Origin: Sediminispirochaeta sp964394395
Lineage (GTDB): Bacteria; Spirochaetota; Spirochaetia; DSM-16054; Sediminispirochaetaceae
Reading direction: 5' to 3'
Length of the DNA stretch: 13,875 nt
Assembly: GCA_964394395.1 (NCBI GenBank)
Contig: CAYMWV010000086.1
Span: 1 to 13,875 of the forward strand
Under the pieces are notes generated by a model, which did not search any database, had not been told where the DNA came from, and worked only from the letters and a program-made list of their open reading frames with translations. Made by a program: the position numbers and the translations under genes. Shown in pieces: positions 1 to 7,589 of this stretch. Position 1 is the stretch's first letter, and the number at the start of each line of letters is the position of its first letter.

Positions 1-902
1 GCCTGGCGGTATTTACCATCTCCCCGCTCTCCGGTACGGATCAGAGGTTTGGTGAGCCGCCGAGTGTCGGAGACAAAGTCCATACCGAAGCGGCCCTTCA
101 CACAGAGGTTGCCGTCGTTGGGGACTACGCCCACCTCGCTGGTAACCCGGACGATGTTGCCGCTCTTTTTATGCACCTGAAGGTCCAACTGGCAGCCAAC
201 CCCGCAGTAGGTACAGGTGGTTCTCACGGTGTTGAAATCCTTCAGCTTACCGCCGAACTTGGCACTCCGCTCATAAAGGGCATTGGTGGGGCAGGTGCTG
301 ATGCACTGGCTGCAGGTTTCACAGACCGACTGCTTTAGAGGAACGTCGAAGCCGGTGCTAACCACCACCTGACCGGAGCGGTTTCGTAAGGTAAGGGCCT
401 CAATCCCCTGCACCTCGGTACAGATGGACACACAACGGCCGCAGCGGATGCATTTGGAGGGGTCGTAGATGATCGCCTTCTCTCCGGCGGTGAAGTTCTT
501 GCTCTGCAACTTGAAATCGATCTTCGGAAGCCGGTCGTCCCGGACCCGATACTCATAGGCGTAATCCTGGAGCTTGCAATCACCATCCACATCGCAGATA
601 CCACACTCAAAGCGGTGTTCGCTCAGGATCAGCTCCAGGGTGCGCTTGCGCTGGCTCCGTACCGCTTTCGATTCGGTGGAGATACGCATATCCGGCTCCA
701 CCGTCCTGGTACAGGAGGTGTGAAGCCCCCGCTGTCCCTCTATTTCTACCAGACAGAGCCGGCACGCCCCGATGGGCTTGCACCGGGAGTCATAACAGAG
801 GTTGGGGATATCGATACCGGCAGCCACGGCAGCCTGCAGGATAGTAGAACCCTTTGGGGTGGTGACGGCCTTCTCATTTATATAGCACGTAATCTGTTCC
901 AT
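1..902 (-). CDS. fdhA: NAD(P)-linked formate dehydrogenase catalytic (alpha) subunit, 3' end beyond window
   Basis: Seen: an open frame from ATG at 902 to the left edge, 300 residues and still open. An N-terminal [2Fe-2S] domain has C36, C47, C50 and C64. A His-Cys3 [4Fe-4S] motif follows (H96, C100, C103, C109). Two ferredoxin-type [4Fe-4S] motifs follow (C151/154/157/161 and C194/197/200/204). Then comes the start of a molybdopterin oxidoreductase domain with its own cluster (C230, C233, C237, C267) and the PNDGNLCVKGRFG signature. Known: this order is typical of cytosolic molybdenum/tungsten formate dehydrogenases, which interconvert formate and CO2. NuoG and [FeFe]-hydrogenase share the N-terminal part, but the LCVKGRFG motif after the clusters favours formate dehydrogenase. 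The gene is 15 nt downstream of the NuoF-like gene with an AAGGAGG ribosome site, so it is the last visible gene of that operon. The active-site Cys or Sec lies outside the window. Confidence 0.9.
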   Translation of the reverse strand, partial: MEQITCYINEKAVTTPKGSTILQAAVAAGIDIPNLCYDSRCKPIGACRLCLVEIEGQRGLHTSCTRTVEPDMRISTESKAVRSQRKRTLELILSEHRFECGICDVDGDCKLQDYAYEYRVRDDRLPKIDFKLQSKNFTAGEKAIIYDPSKCIRCGRCVSICTEVQGIEALTLRNRSGQVVVSTGFDVPLKQSVCETCSQCISTCPTNALYERSAKFGGKLKDFNTVRTTCTYCGVGCQLDLQVHKKSGNIVRVTSEVGVVPNDGNLCVKGRFGMDFVSDTRRLTKPLIRTGERGDGKYRQ

Positions 903-917
903 TGTTTACAGGCCTCC

Positions 918-2789
918 TTAGGATACCACGATGGCGTCGAAGGGACACACATCGAAGCAGTTTCCGCACTTGATACAAGCATCCTGGTCAATAAGATGGG
1001 GCACTTTCCGCTCCCCGCTGATCGCATTGACCGGACACGCCTTTTTACAGAGCCCGCAGGCCTTGCACTTATCCTCGATAATCCGGTAGGAGATGAGGGA
1101 TTTACACACCCCGGCGGGGCAGCGCTTCTCTTTTATATGCGCCTCGTACTCATCCCGGAAGAAACGGATGGTGGTGAGAACCGGATTGGGAGCGGTCTGT
1201 CCCAGGCCGCAGAGGGAGCCGGTTTTCACCGTATCGGCCAACTCTTCAAGCTTGGCGATATCTCCAGGCTCTCCCTTCCCTTCGGTGATCCGGTTGAGGA
1301 TCTCAACCATCTGCCGGGTGCCCACCCGGCAGGGAACACATTTTCCGCAGGACTCCTCCTGGGTAAACTCCAGAAAGTACCGGGCCACATCCACCATACA
1401 GGTGGTCTCGTCCATCACGATAAGGCCGCCGGAGCCCATGATGGCGCCGATCTCCTTTACCGATTCGTAGTCGATGGGGATGTCCAAATGCTCGGTGGGT
1501 ACACAGCCCCCAGAGGGTCCGCCCATCTGGGCAGCTTTGAACTTTTTCCCGTCGGGAATGCCCCCGCCGATATCAAAAACGATCTCCCTCAAGGAGGTTC
1601 CCATGGGCACCTCCACAAGGCCGTTGTTGTTCACCTTCCCGGCCAGGGCGAAAATCTTGGTACCCTTGGAGCTTTCGGTTCCGATGGAGGAGTACCAATC
1701 CGCCCCGTTGAGAAGGATAGCCGGAACATTGGCCAGGGTCTCCACGTTGTTGATGGTGGTTGGTTTTCCCTTGTAGCCGCTTTTGGCCGGAAAGGGGGGT
1801 CTGGACCGGGGCATCCCCCGTTTTCCCTCCAGACTGGCGATAAGAGCGGTCTCCTCTCCGCAAACGAAGGCCCCCGCCCCTTTCCGGATCTCGATGGTGA
1901 AGTCGAATCCCGTTCCCAGGATATTTTTTCCCAGAAAACCTGCTTCTTCGGCTTGCTGCAGGGCGATGGTACAGTTCTTTACCGCCAGGGGGTACTCTGC
2001 CCGGACGTATATGATCCCCCGGCTTGCACCGATGGCGTAGCCGGCGATGGCCATCCCTTCGATGATCACATGGGGACTGCCCTCGAGAAGACTCCGGTCC
2101 ATGAAAGCTCCCGGGTCCCCCTCATCTGCGTTACAGATGAGGTATTTCTCATCCCCCGGCTCGGAGAGACAGAACTGCCACTTGGTTCCGGTGGGAAAAC
2201 CTGCTCCCCCCCGGCCCCGGAGTCCCGACTGTTTCACTTCCTCCACCACCTCTGAGGGCTTCATGGTCGAGATAGTCTTGGCCAGAGCGGCGTATCCCTC
2301 CTGGGTAAGGTACTCCTCCAGATTCAAGGGATCAGATTTCCCTTTTTTGCCAGTAATTATCCGTTGCTGCCCTGCATAGAAAGGAATATCTTTCTCTTTT
2401 GCCACCGGCTTTCCGGTAAGCGGATCCTTCAAGAGGAGTTCTTCAATTACTCCGCTTTCTTTTCCGTTCTCTTTTATCAAGGCCTTTACTATCCTTGATA
2501 CATCCTCTTCCTTTATCGAAGGATAGACAAACGCTCCTGGAAATATCACCGCAATAGGGCCCTTTTCACAAAAGCCGTGACAACCTGTTTTACGCACCAC
2601 AATCTGGTCATCCAGTCCCTGGCTTGTCACTTCCCTCTGAAAAGCTTCAATAATTCGGTCGGAGTGAAAGGCTATACAGCTAGTCTCTCCGCAGATATTA
2701 ATTTCTTTCTTTTTCCCCTGAGAAGTCAATTTCTTTTCTTCTATATAGCTTTTCAGCTCACCTGCCGAGTTGAAAGTACCCATCATCAT
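918..2789 (-). CDS. NuoF-like NADH-binding flavoprotein subunit of formate dehydrogenase (HydB/HylB type)
   Basis: A 623-residue soluble diaphorase subunit that should pass electrons between NAD(P)H and the iron-sulfur chain through FMN. Domains seen: thioredoxin-like [2Fe-2S] ferredoxin (C33, C38, C70, C74); NuoF FMN/NADH core with GLRGRGGAGFPTGTKW at 189-204 and CNADEGDPGAF at 219-229; NuoF [4Fe-4S] domain (C481, C484, C487, C527); and a C-terminal 2[4Fe-4S] ferredoxin (C575/578/581/585 and C605/608/611/615). A CPAGVC segment at 557-562 resembles the metal-site region of HydB-type proteins. The four-domain length matches electron-bifurcating hydrogenase HydB and acetogen formate dehydrogenase flavin subunits rather than complex I NuoF (about 430-450 residues). 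The start is ambiguous: three consecutive ATGs (2789, 2786, 2783) follow a GGAG that lies 2, 5 and 8 nt away, so the third fits ribosome spacing best. The first overlaps the stop codon of the upstream gene as ATGA. Confidence 0.93.
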   Translation of the reverse strand: MMMGTFNSAGELKSYIEEKKLTSQGKKKEINICGETSCIAFHSDRIIEAFQREVTSQGLDDQIVVRKTGCHGFCEKGPIAVIFPGAFVYPSIKEEDVSRIVKALIKENGKESGVIEELLLKDPLTGKPVAKEKDIPFYAGQQRIITGKKGKSDPLNLEEYLTQEGYAALAKTISTMKPSEVVEEVKQSGLRGRGGAGFPTGTKWQFCLSEPGDEKYLICNADEGDPGAFMDRSLLEGSPHVIIEGMAIAGYAIGASRGIIYVRAEYPLAVKNCTIALQQAEEAGFLGKNILGTGFDFTIEIRKGAGAFVCGEETALIASLEGKRGMPRSRPPFPAKSGYKGKPTTINNVETLANVPAILLNGADWYSSIGTESSKGTKIFALAGKVNNNGLVEVPMGTSLREIVFDIGGGIPDGKKFKAAQMGGPSGGCVPTEHLDIPIDYESVKEIGAIMGSGGLIVMDETTCMVDVARYFLEFTQEESCGKCVPCRVGTRQMVEILNRITEGKGEPGDIAKLEELADTVKTGSLCGLGQTAPNPVLTTIRFFRDEYEAHIKEKRCPAGVCKSLISYRIIEDKCKACGLCKKACPVNAISGERKVPHLIDQDACIKCGNCFDVCPFDAIVVS

Positions 2790-3340
2790 TGCTCCTTCTT
2801 GGTATTCTGAATAAGCTTTCGGACTTTATCCACATCCATGCGTCCGTAAAAGGAGCTGTCCACCACTACCACTGGAGCCATTGCACAAGCACCAAGACAT
2901 GCTACCGTCTCCAGTGTAAATTCCATATCATCGGTAGTTCCATCACCGGAAAGTCCTAATTCATCATGGATGGCATCAATAAGTTTAGCAGCCCCCTTAA
3001 CGTGGCAGGCGGTCCCCCGGCAACACTGTATGACGTGCTTCCCCCTCGGTTCGGTGTAGAACTGGGAGTAAAAGGTAATAACCCCGTGCATCCTGCTGGT
3101 GGGGATACCGGTTTCTCGGCTTACCCACTGGAGCACATCCTCAGGCAGGTATCCGTAGCCCTCCTGGATCTGCTGCAGCAGGGGGATCAGCTGGGCCTCC
3201 AGGGCCGCCCGTATGCCGCCGGAATCCGCCCCGGCCGCAGCCTCGGCATCGGCCGTAGCATCAGCTTTGAATTGATCTACTATTTCCCTGGCAATAGCAA
3301 GTTTCTCCTCCGAAACCCGCTCTCTTGTATCTCTCTTCAT
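2786..3340 (-). CDS. NuoE-like thioredoxin-fold [2Fe-2S] subunit (HydC/FdsG type)
   Basis: A 184-residue protein of the complex I 24-kDa / NuoE family. Seen: an N-terminal helical region with an Ala-rich stretch (about 28-45), the helical segment with GYLPEDVLQWVSRETGIP at 63-80, then the thioredoxin-like domain with cluster ligands C107, C112, C148 and C152 in the family pattern Cx4C...Cx3C. Length is normal for the family. It is the promoter-proximal gene, with AAGGAGG four nt before the ATG, and its stop codon overlaps the first ATG of the NuoF-like gene, so the two are translationally coupled. Known: NuoE-, NuoF- and catalytic subunits in this order form cytosolic NAD(P)-dependent formate dehydrogenases or bifurcating hydrogenases. 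The third gene here decides for formate dehydrogenase. Confidence 0.92.
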   Translation of the reverse strand: MKRDTRERVSEEKLAIAREIVDQFKADATADAEAAAGADSGGIRAALEAQLIPLLQQIQEGYGYLPEDVLQWVSRETGIPTSRMHGVITFYSQFYTEPRGKHVIQCCRGTACHVKGAAKLIDAIHDELGLSGDGTTDDMEFTLETVACLGACAMAPVVVVDSSFYGRMDVDKVRKLIQNTKKEQ

Positions 3341-3438
3341 GACGCCTCCTTATCTATGATAACCGGCAGTTGTGCAAAGGTGCAGAACAATGTTACAAAA
3401 CGAGAAGATATATTCCCATTATACGATATAGTCACTGA

Positions 3439-3467
3439 ATGATAAACGCTTAACCGCCCCAGGTCAA
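3439..3467 (-). promoter_or_regulatory. Sigma-70 type promoter of the formate dehydrogenase operon
   Basis: On the minus strand TTGACC (3467-3462) and TATCAT (3444-3439) each match the consensus hexamers at 5 of 6 positions, with a 17-nt spacer. Transcription would begin near 3432, giving a leader of about 90 nt before the NuoE-like ATG at 3340. A second perfect TATAAT lies at 3423-3418 but lacks a good -35 box. The surrounding 3341-3560 region is AT-rich compared with the flanking genes and holds no convincing gene. Confidence 0.65.
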
Positions 3468-3570
3468 TTAAAAATCTTTAGAGATTATGCAATTATTTTT
3501 GAGCAATTTGCCGTAATACTAAGAAAATAAGCTAAAAGTTGCAATATTTACCGCTTGACACAAGGAGAGG

Positions 3571-3654
3571 ATGTCGGTGGATTTTGCCCTGGAGCATCCG
3601 GGGCTATCCGAGGGGATACCTCATTGGGATGGATATGATAGAGTACTTCCATGA
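3571..3654 (+). CDS. possible 27-residue ORF coupled to the methyltransferase
   Basis: ATG at 3571, or GTG at 3577, lies just after AAGGAGAGG; the spacing suits the GTG better (about 9 nt) than the ATG (3 nt). The frame ends in TGA at 3652-3654, which overlaps the ATG of the downstream methyltransferase as ATGA. The downstream gene has almost no Shine-Dalgarno sequence of its own, so this tiny frame could supply ribosomes by coupling. The peptide (27 residues, several acidic and Pro/Gly residues, no membrane segment) is not one I recognise. It may be a coupling or leader peptide, or chance. Confidence 0.35.
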   Translation: MSVDFALEHPGLSEGIPHWDGYDRVLP

Positions 3655-4352
3655 AGATCGATTGTCCTCTCTGCAAAAGAGAGCTGAAAACCTGCGGTGA
3701 AGAGTGGATTGTACCGGCAAGAGGAACCACTTTTCGCTACTTTCACTGCAGTTACTGTGACCTGGTTTTTCTTGATCCTGAACTTCGGCCCACTAGAGAG
3801 GAGGAAGAAAGCCGATACCTGGAGCACAACAACTCCCCGGAGGATGGTCGATATGTCCGCTACTTACGCAGCTTCGCTGAAGAAGCGCTGCTGCCTTATG
3901 TAAAGCCCCCGCAGAAGGTGCTTGATTTTGGAAGCGGCCCCTCCCCGGTCTTTGCCCGTCTCCTGGGTGATGCCGGATTTTCGGTCGATCTTTACGACCC
4001 CCTCTTCGCACCCCATTCAGCATGGAGGGATAAGCAATATGAGGCAATCACCGCCATAGAGGTGGCCGAACACCTCTTCGAGCCCCTTAACACATTCAGG
4101 GAAATTTCCCGACTTATTCGTCCTGGGGGGTATCTTGTTCTGCGGACCCTGCTCCACTATTCTGACCGGGGGCGCTTTGCCTCCTGGTGGTACCGGCAAG
4201 ATCCGACTCATGTCACCTTCTATTCTCCCCGGAGCTTTGCGGTACTCGCCGAGCTGCTTCGGTTTGAACTGGTGACAATCAAAGCTGGCCGCAGTGTCAT
4301 CATGCGGCGCTTAGCTTCCCTTTACGCCGAAGCAGATCCTCCCGGGCAATGA
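3651..4352 (+). CDS. class I SAM-dependent methyltransferase with N-terminal zinc ribbon
   Basis: A 233-residue protein. The N-terminus has C5xxC8 and C33xxC36, a zinc-ribbon-like cysteine set. The Rossmann methyltransferase fold follows, with the SAM-binding loop LDFGSGPSP at 91-99, the acidic residue after strand 2 (D113/D116), EVAEHLFEP at 137-145 and a DPTHVTFY segment at 184-191 that is frequent in Methyltransf_11/23-type enzymes. No membrane segment or signal peptide. The substrate is unknown; relatives act on small molecules or cell-surface and secondary metabolites. ATG 3651 is the first usable start, because an in-frame TAG sits at 3639-3641. Its ribosome site is poor, and a short ORF overlaps its start. 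The 3' 53 bp overlap the end of the convergent permease gene. Confidence 0.85.
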   Translation: MKIDCPLCKRELKTCGEEWIVPARGTTFRYFHCSYCDLVFLDPELRPTREEEESRYLEHNNSPEDGRYVRYLRSFAEEALLPYVKPPQKVLDFGSGPSPVFARLLGDAGFSVDLYDPLFAPHSAWRDKQYEAITAIEVAEHLFEPLNTFREISRLIRPGGYLVLRTLLHYSDRGRFASWWYRQDPTHVTFYSPRSFAVLAELLRFELVTIKAGRSVIMRRLASLYAEADPPGQ

Positions 4353-5205
4353 GAAAGAGCCCCAGAGCGATGGCAAGAAAGCCTCCGATTTTCCAGAGGG
4401 TAAAACGCTCCCCGAAAAGGAAGAAACCGAGGAGCACCGCAATTACCAACTCGAGATTGGAGAGAATACTCGCTTTTGCCGGAGAGATGTACTTCATCCC
4501 TGCTACAAAGAGATTATAGGGGATGTAGGTGTTTACCAGGGCCATCAGGGCGATACCGAGAAAGCCGATCCCGTTTATACCTGCAGCGTGCTGAGGAACA
4601 AGCAATAGGCTCAATGCGATCAGCACCACCCCACCCACCAGAAGGTTCCAGAAATTGACCACCTGCACCGAGTAGCTGTCCAGAGCCTTCCGGCCAAGGA
4701 CACTCCAGAGGGCAAAACAGAAGCCGGCAGAAAGGCCGAAAAGCACTCCCCAGGGGTTAATATTCAGATCCGAAGAGCTTCCCATGATAAGGATGCAGCC
4801 AGCCAGGGTGAGCAGCAGGGCTGTGATCCTGCCGACGGTGGGCCGTTCCTTGAAAAAGAATATTGAGAGAATAGTAACCCAGGAGGGGGCGGTATAGAGA
4901 AGGATGGTTGCAGTGCCCACCCCGGACCAGAACACCGCATAGTTAAGGGAGATGTGCAGGAGGGCCACTGTAAAGGTGCCGAAGAAGAGGAAAAAAGGGT
5001 AGTGCCGGCGCTGCACCCGGAGGGATGACGGTTTGGTGAGCAGAATATGGATAAGGAAAAAGAGAGCCGCCAGGATGATCCGGGCCGCCGCAAGGGCAAT
5101 GGGATGAATCCCGCTGTTCATAAAAAACTTGCCGATGCTGCCCTGGGTTCCCAGGAAGAAAACTGCGATGAAAACGAGGGAGTAGCCCTTTGTTGTTGGG
5201 TTCAT
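4300..5205 (-). CDS. EamA/DMT-family membrane transporter
   Basis: A 301-residue, very hydrophobic protein with about ten predicted membrane helices arranged as two EamA repeats (roughly residues 8-135 and 150-290). Known: drug/metabolite transporters of this family export amino acids, metabolites or toxic compounds across the inner membrane; the substrate cannot be read from sequence. The ATG at 5205 is chosen because the first helix starts a few residues later and the length is then typical. An in-frame TTG at 5340 would add 45 polar residues that overlap the upstream Uma2 gene. No clear Shine-Dalgarno precedes 5205. It lies 58 nt after the Uma2 gene on the same strand and could be cotranscribed. 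Its C-terminal codons overlap the end of the convergent methyltransferase gene. Confidence 0.88.
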   Translation of the reverse strand: MNPTTKGYSLVFIAVFFLGTQGSIGKFFMNSGIHPIALAAARIILAALFFLIHILLTKPSSLRVQRRHYPFFLFFGTFTVALLHISLNYAVFWSGVGTATILLYTAPSWVTILSIFFFKERPTVGRITALLLTLAGCILIMGSSSDLNINPWGVLFGLSAGFCFALWSVLGRKALDSYSVQVVNFWNLLVGGVVLIALSLLLVPQHAAGINGIGFLGIALMALVNTYIPYNLFVAGMKYISPAKASILSNLELVIAVLLGFFLFGERFTLWKIGGFLAIALGLFLIAREDLLRRKGKLSAA

Positions 5206-5263
5206 CGGGGTACTGTAGGAGAAAAGAAAGGTTTCGGGAAGGGGGTGCAGGAGGGGGCTATCC

Positions 5264-5830
5264 TTATCCTTCCAGCCGAAGTCCCGGCAGAACCGAAAGC
5301 TCCACCAACCTGTCCAGTCGGGTTCCCCGGGGAGGACCAAAAAGCTCCCCCTCGAGCCGGTATATCATCAGATCCAGGGTCTCCGGATTGAGGGTCCAGT
5401 ACTCGGCTACCCCGCACTTCTGGTAGAGGTTCTTCTTTTCGGTTTGGTCCTTGTAGGCGGTGGAAGGCGAGAGCACCTCCAGAATCCAGTCGGGAGCGCC
5501 GAAGATCCCCTCCTCCCTGCACTTGGCCGGATCGCAGACAATCATTAGGTCGGGCTGGACAACCGTTTCCTTTTCTTCATCAGATCCATCAGGGAAGGGG
5601 TAGAGATCCACCGGAGCGATGAAGGGCTCACAGGGTTTTCCCTTCAATTGATTAGCAAGCTGATTAAAAATCCCACCCAAAAGCCGCTGATGTTTCAGCC
5701 GGGGGGCGGGGCTCATGGAGTAGGCGATCCCGTAGATCAGCTCCCACCGCTCATCCTCGGGCCAGGAACGATAATCTTCCAGGGTGTATCTCCCTCCAGG
5801 TTTCAGGGCACTTGTTCCATTAGTCTCCAT
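5264..5830 (-). CDS. Uma2 family (DUF820) PD-(D/E)XK endonuclease-fold protein
   Basis: A 188-residue protein of normal length for the Uma2 family. Seen: ERWELIYG near 27-34 with E30; the central VQPDLMIV at 91-98 with acidic D94; PDWILEVLSPST at 113-124 with E118; and lysines K127, K132 and K133 followed by YQKCGVAEYW. These match the family layout of a restriction-endonuclease-like fold with D...E-x-L and a downstream Lys. Known: Uma2 proteins are often multi-copy in some bacteria; their physiological role is not settled and some have been suggested to be nucleases or transposon-associated. It has a strong AGGAGG site 7 nt before the ATG and its own promoter. No toxin-antitoxin or transposase partner lies next to it; the only companion is the EamA gene. 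Confidence 0.88.
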   Translation of the reverse strand: METNGTSALKPGGRYTLEDYRSWPEDERWELIYGIAYSMSPAPRLKHQRLLGGIFNQLANQLKGKPCEPFIAPVDLYPFPDGSDEEKETVVQPDLMIVCDPAKCREEGIFGAPDWILEVLSPSTAYKDQTEKKNLYQKCGVAEYWTLNPETLDLMIYRLEGELFGPPRGTRLDRLVELSVLPGLRLEG

Positions 5831-5849
5831 GGGGATCCTCCTCTCCTAT

Positions 5850-5878
5850 AGTATATCCGCTTTTAGCCAATTGGGCAA
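5850..5878 (-). promoter_or_regulatory. promoter of the Uma2 gene
   Basis: On the minus strand TTGCCC (5878-5873) and TATACT (5855-5850) are separated by 17 nt. The predicted start near 5843 leaves a leader of only about a dozen nucleotides that consists mainly of the ribosome binding site. Confidence 0.5.
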
Positions 5879-5900
5879 ATATTGGGTTTGGGAAACGAGA

Positions 5901-5926
5901 GCCCTTCGGGGGAAGTCCCAAAGGGC
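5901..5926 (-). terminator. hairpin downstream of the PLP lyase gene, possible terminator
   Basis: Arms GCCCTT (5901-5906) and AAGGGC (5921-5926) pair, and an inner GGG/CCC adds to the stem. It lies about 60 nt past the stop of the PLP lyase gene and before the Uma2 promoter, where a terminator is expected. It is not followed by a T-run on either strand, so it may work poorly or only stabilise the 3' end. Confidence 0.35.
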
Positions 5927-5988
5927 CTGGATTATAGGCATGCAATACTAATAGGTGAGGGTCCAAGCCCCCCGGTAATCTAACCAGC

Positions 5989-7461
5989 CTAGAGACTGTC
6001 CCCGAAATCGGCCCGGAACTTGCTCATCAGTTTTTCCGGCCAGTCGCCCTTCGCTTTCAGGCGGCCTACAAAGAAGCGGAGCACCTTGGGCTCCTTCTCC
6101 CATTCCAGGCCGCCCACCAGATCCCGGTTCTTGTAGAGCCACAGGAGCCGGTCGATGGCGTACTCCACCTGGCTTAAGGTGAAGACCCGCCGGGGAAAGG
6201 CGAGGCGCATCAGTTCGATATCCGCCAAGAGGTCGCTGCCATCCTCCAGCCGGACGCTGGAGATGGTGCCCCGCTCCATTCCCCGGATGCCGGAGATGAG
6301 GAAGAAGGCGGACACCAGGGCGCCAGCGGGATAATCGGTCTGGGGCAGATGGGAGAGGAACTGCCCCGCATCGATGTGGGCGCCCAGGGCGCCTCCGGGG
6401 GTAACCACCGGAATGCCCAAAGCATCAACCTTCTTGACGAAGTAGTCGATAAAGTCTGGGGACTGGCAGATCATCTGATCATCCAGGGTCTCTTCAAGAC
6501 CCACCGCCATCGCTTCGATCTCCCGCACCGACATACCGCCGTAGGTGAGAAAGCCCTCATAAAGGGGCACCAGGTCCCGCATCTGATCGTAGAGATCCTC
6601 ATCGCTGGTACAGATGATCCCGCCCCGGCTGGAGGAGAGCTTCCGGGCGGAGAAGTAGACCAGGTCGGAGAGGTCGCTCATCTCCCGGATGATAGAGGCC
6701 ATGCTCTTGTGGTGGTAGCCATCCTCCCGCTGCTTGATAAACCAGGCGTTCTCGCCGATGAGACTGGCGTCCATCACCACGATGATCCCCGCCTTGTCCG
6801 CCACCTTGCGCACCTGCCGCATATTCTCCATGGAGTAGGGCTGGCCGCCGATCAGGTTGGTGGAAGCCTCCAGGCGGATAAAGGGAATGGCATCGGCCCC
6901 CTTCTCCTCTATCAGCGCCTTGAGTTTATCGATATCCATGTTCCCCTTGAAGGGGTGATCGCTCTTTATCTTCAACGCCTCGTCGGTGTAGATCTCGTGA
7001 AGAGTTCCTCCGTTGATCTCGATGTGGGCCTTGGTGGTGGTGAAGTGGTAGTTCATCGGGATGTGGGATCCGGGGCGTACAAAGGCCTGGCCGATGATGT
7101 TCTCAGCCGCCCTGCCCTGGTGCACCGGCAGAATAAACTGCTTGCCGAACATCTCCAACACCCGCTCTTCCAGCCGGTCGTAACTCTGGCTGCCCGCATA
7201 GGCGTCGTCGGCTACCATCATGGAGGCGGTCTGCCGGTCGCTCATGGCGTTACATCCCGAATCGGTAAGCATATCCAGAAAGGTGTGCTTCGTGTTCAAG
7301 AGGAAGCTGTTAAACCCCGCTCCACGGATCGCCTGAAGCCGTTCCTCAATGGGCAGGAGGTAGAGCTTCTGCACCACCCTCACCTTATGCAGTTCCAGGG
7401 GGATATCCTCCCCACTGTGAAATTTAACCTTCGTCGCAGCTGCTCCTGCCGATCCGCTCAT
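5989..7461 (-). CDS. tryptophanase/tyrosine phenol-lyase family PLP-dependent beta-eliminating lyase
   Basis: A 490-residue member of the beta-eliminating lyase family (aspartate aminotransferase fold), which cleaves an aromatic amino acid to pyruvate, ammonia and indole or phenol. Seen: the phosphate-site QGR at 115-117, Y88 in DDAYAGS (general acid), N202 in STNLIGGQP, D231 in VVMDAS (PLP nitrogen), K274 in SARK (Schiff-base lysine) and R419 in LMRLAFPRR (carboxylate). Residues that distinguish the two activities favour tyrosine phenol-lyase: FTTT at 140-143 (T124 equivalent), MER at 395-397 (M379 and R381 equivalents) and RFF at 462-464 (F448 and F449). Tryptophanase has Ile at the R381 position and His at the F448 position. 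Against a simple match, the segment after K274 is one residue shorter than in both enzymes, and the Arg of the DATR motif is Leu234. AGGAG lies 7 nt before the ATG. It is monocistronic by appearance, and no TnaC-like leader peptide is seen. Confidence 0.85.
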   Translation of the reverse strand: MSGSAGAAATKVKFHSGEDIPLELHKVRVVQKLYLLPIEERLQAIRGAGFNSFLLNTKHTFLDMLTDSGCNAMSDRQTASMMVADDAYAGSQSYDRLEERVLEMFGKQFILPVHQGRAAENIIGQAFVRPGSHIPMNYHFTTTKAHIEINGGTLHEIYTDEALKIKSDHPFKGNMDIDKLKALIEEKGADAIPFIRLEASTNLIGGQPYSMENMRQVRKVADKAGIIVVMDASLIGENAWFIKQREDGYHHKSMASIIREMSDLSDLVYFSARKLSSSRGGIICTSDEDLYDQMRDLVPLYEGFLTYGGMSVREIEAMAVGLEETLDDQMICQSPDFIDYFVKKVDALGIPVVTPGGALGAHIDAGQFLSHLPQTDYPAGALVSAFFLISGIRGMERGTISSVRLEDGSDLLADIELMRLAFPRRVFTLSQVEYAIDRLLWLYKNRDLVGGLEWEKEPKVLRFFVGRLKAKGDWPEKLMSKFRADFGDSL

Positions 7462-7513
7462 AGATACACTCCTGTAAAATGGTATATGTATGCAAATTTA
7501 TCCCTTGAAAGGC

Positions 7514-7542
7514 ACTATACATAGATAATTTGTGAATATCAA
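7514..7542 (-). promoter_or_regulatory. promoter of the PLP lyase gene
   Basis: On the minus strand TTGATA (7542-7537) and TATAGT (7519-7514) each match consensus at 5 of 6 positions with a 17-nt spacer. The mRNA leader would be about 45 nt, AT-rich, too short for a long attenuation leader of the tnaC kind. Confidence 0.6.
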
Positions 7543-7589
7543 CCGGAAGAAATGGTGCTTTACAGGAGAAATAGCTATGTATTTAATAG

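Noticed and set aside
615..2255. 546-codon open frame on the plus strand
   Set aside because: It lies antisense across the formate dehydrogenase catalytic and NuoF-like genes, whose iron-sulfur and FMN motifs are unmistakable; the plus-strand translation has no family features.
3555..3560. perfect TTGACA on the plus strand as a -35 box for the methyltransferase
   Set aside because: No acceptable -10 hexamer lies 16-18 nt downstream, and the ribosome site of the small ORF follows immediately.
5206..5340. N-terminal extension of the EamA permease from a TTG codon
   Set aside because: The added residues are polar, overlap the end of the Uma2 gene, and are not needed for the ten-helix fold.
6349..7524. 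391-codon open frame on the plus strand
   Set aside because: Antisense shadow of the PLP lyase gene, with composition typical of reverse-strand reading of GC-rich codons.
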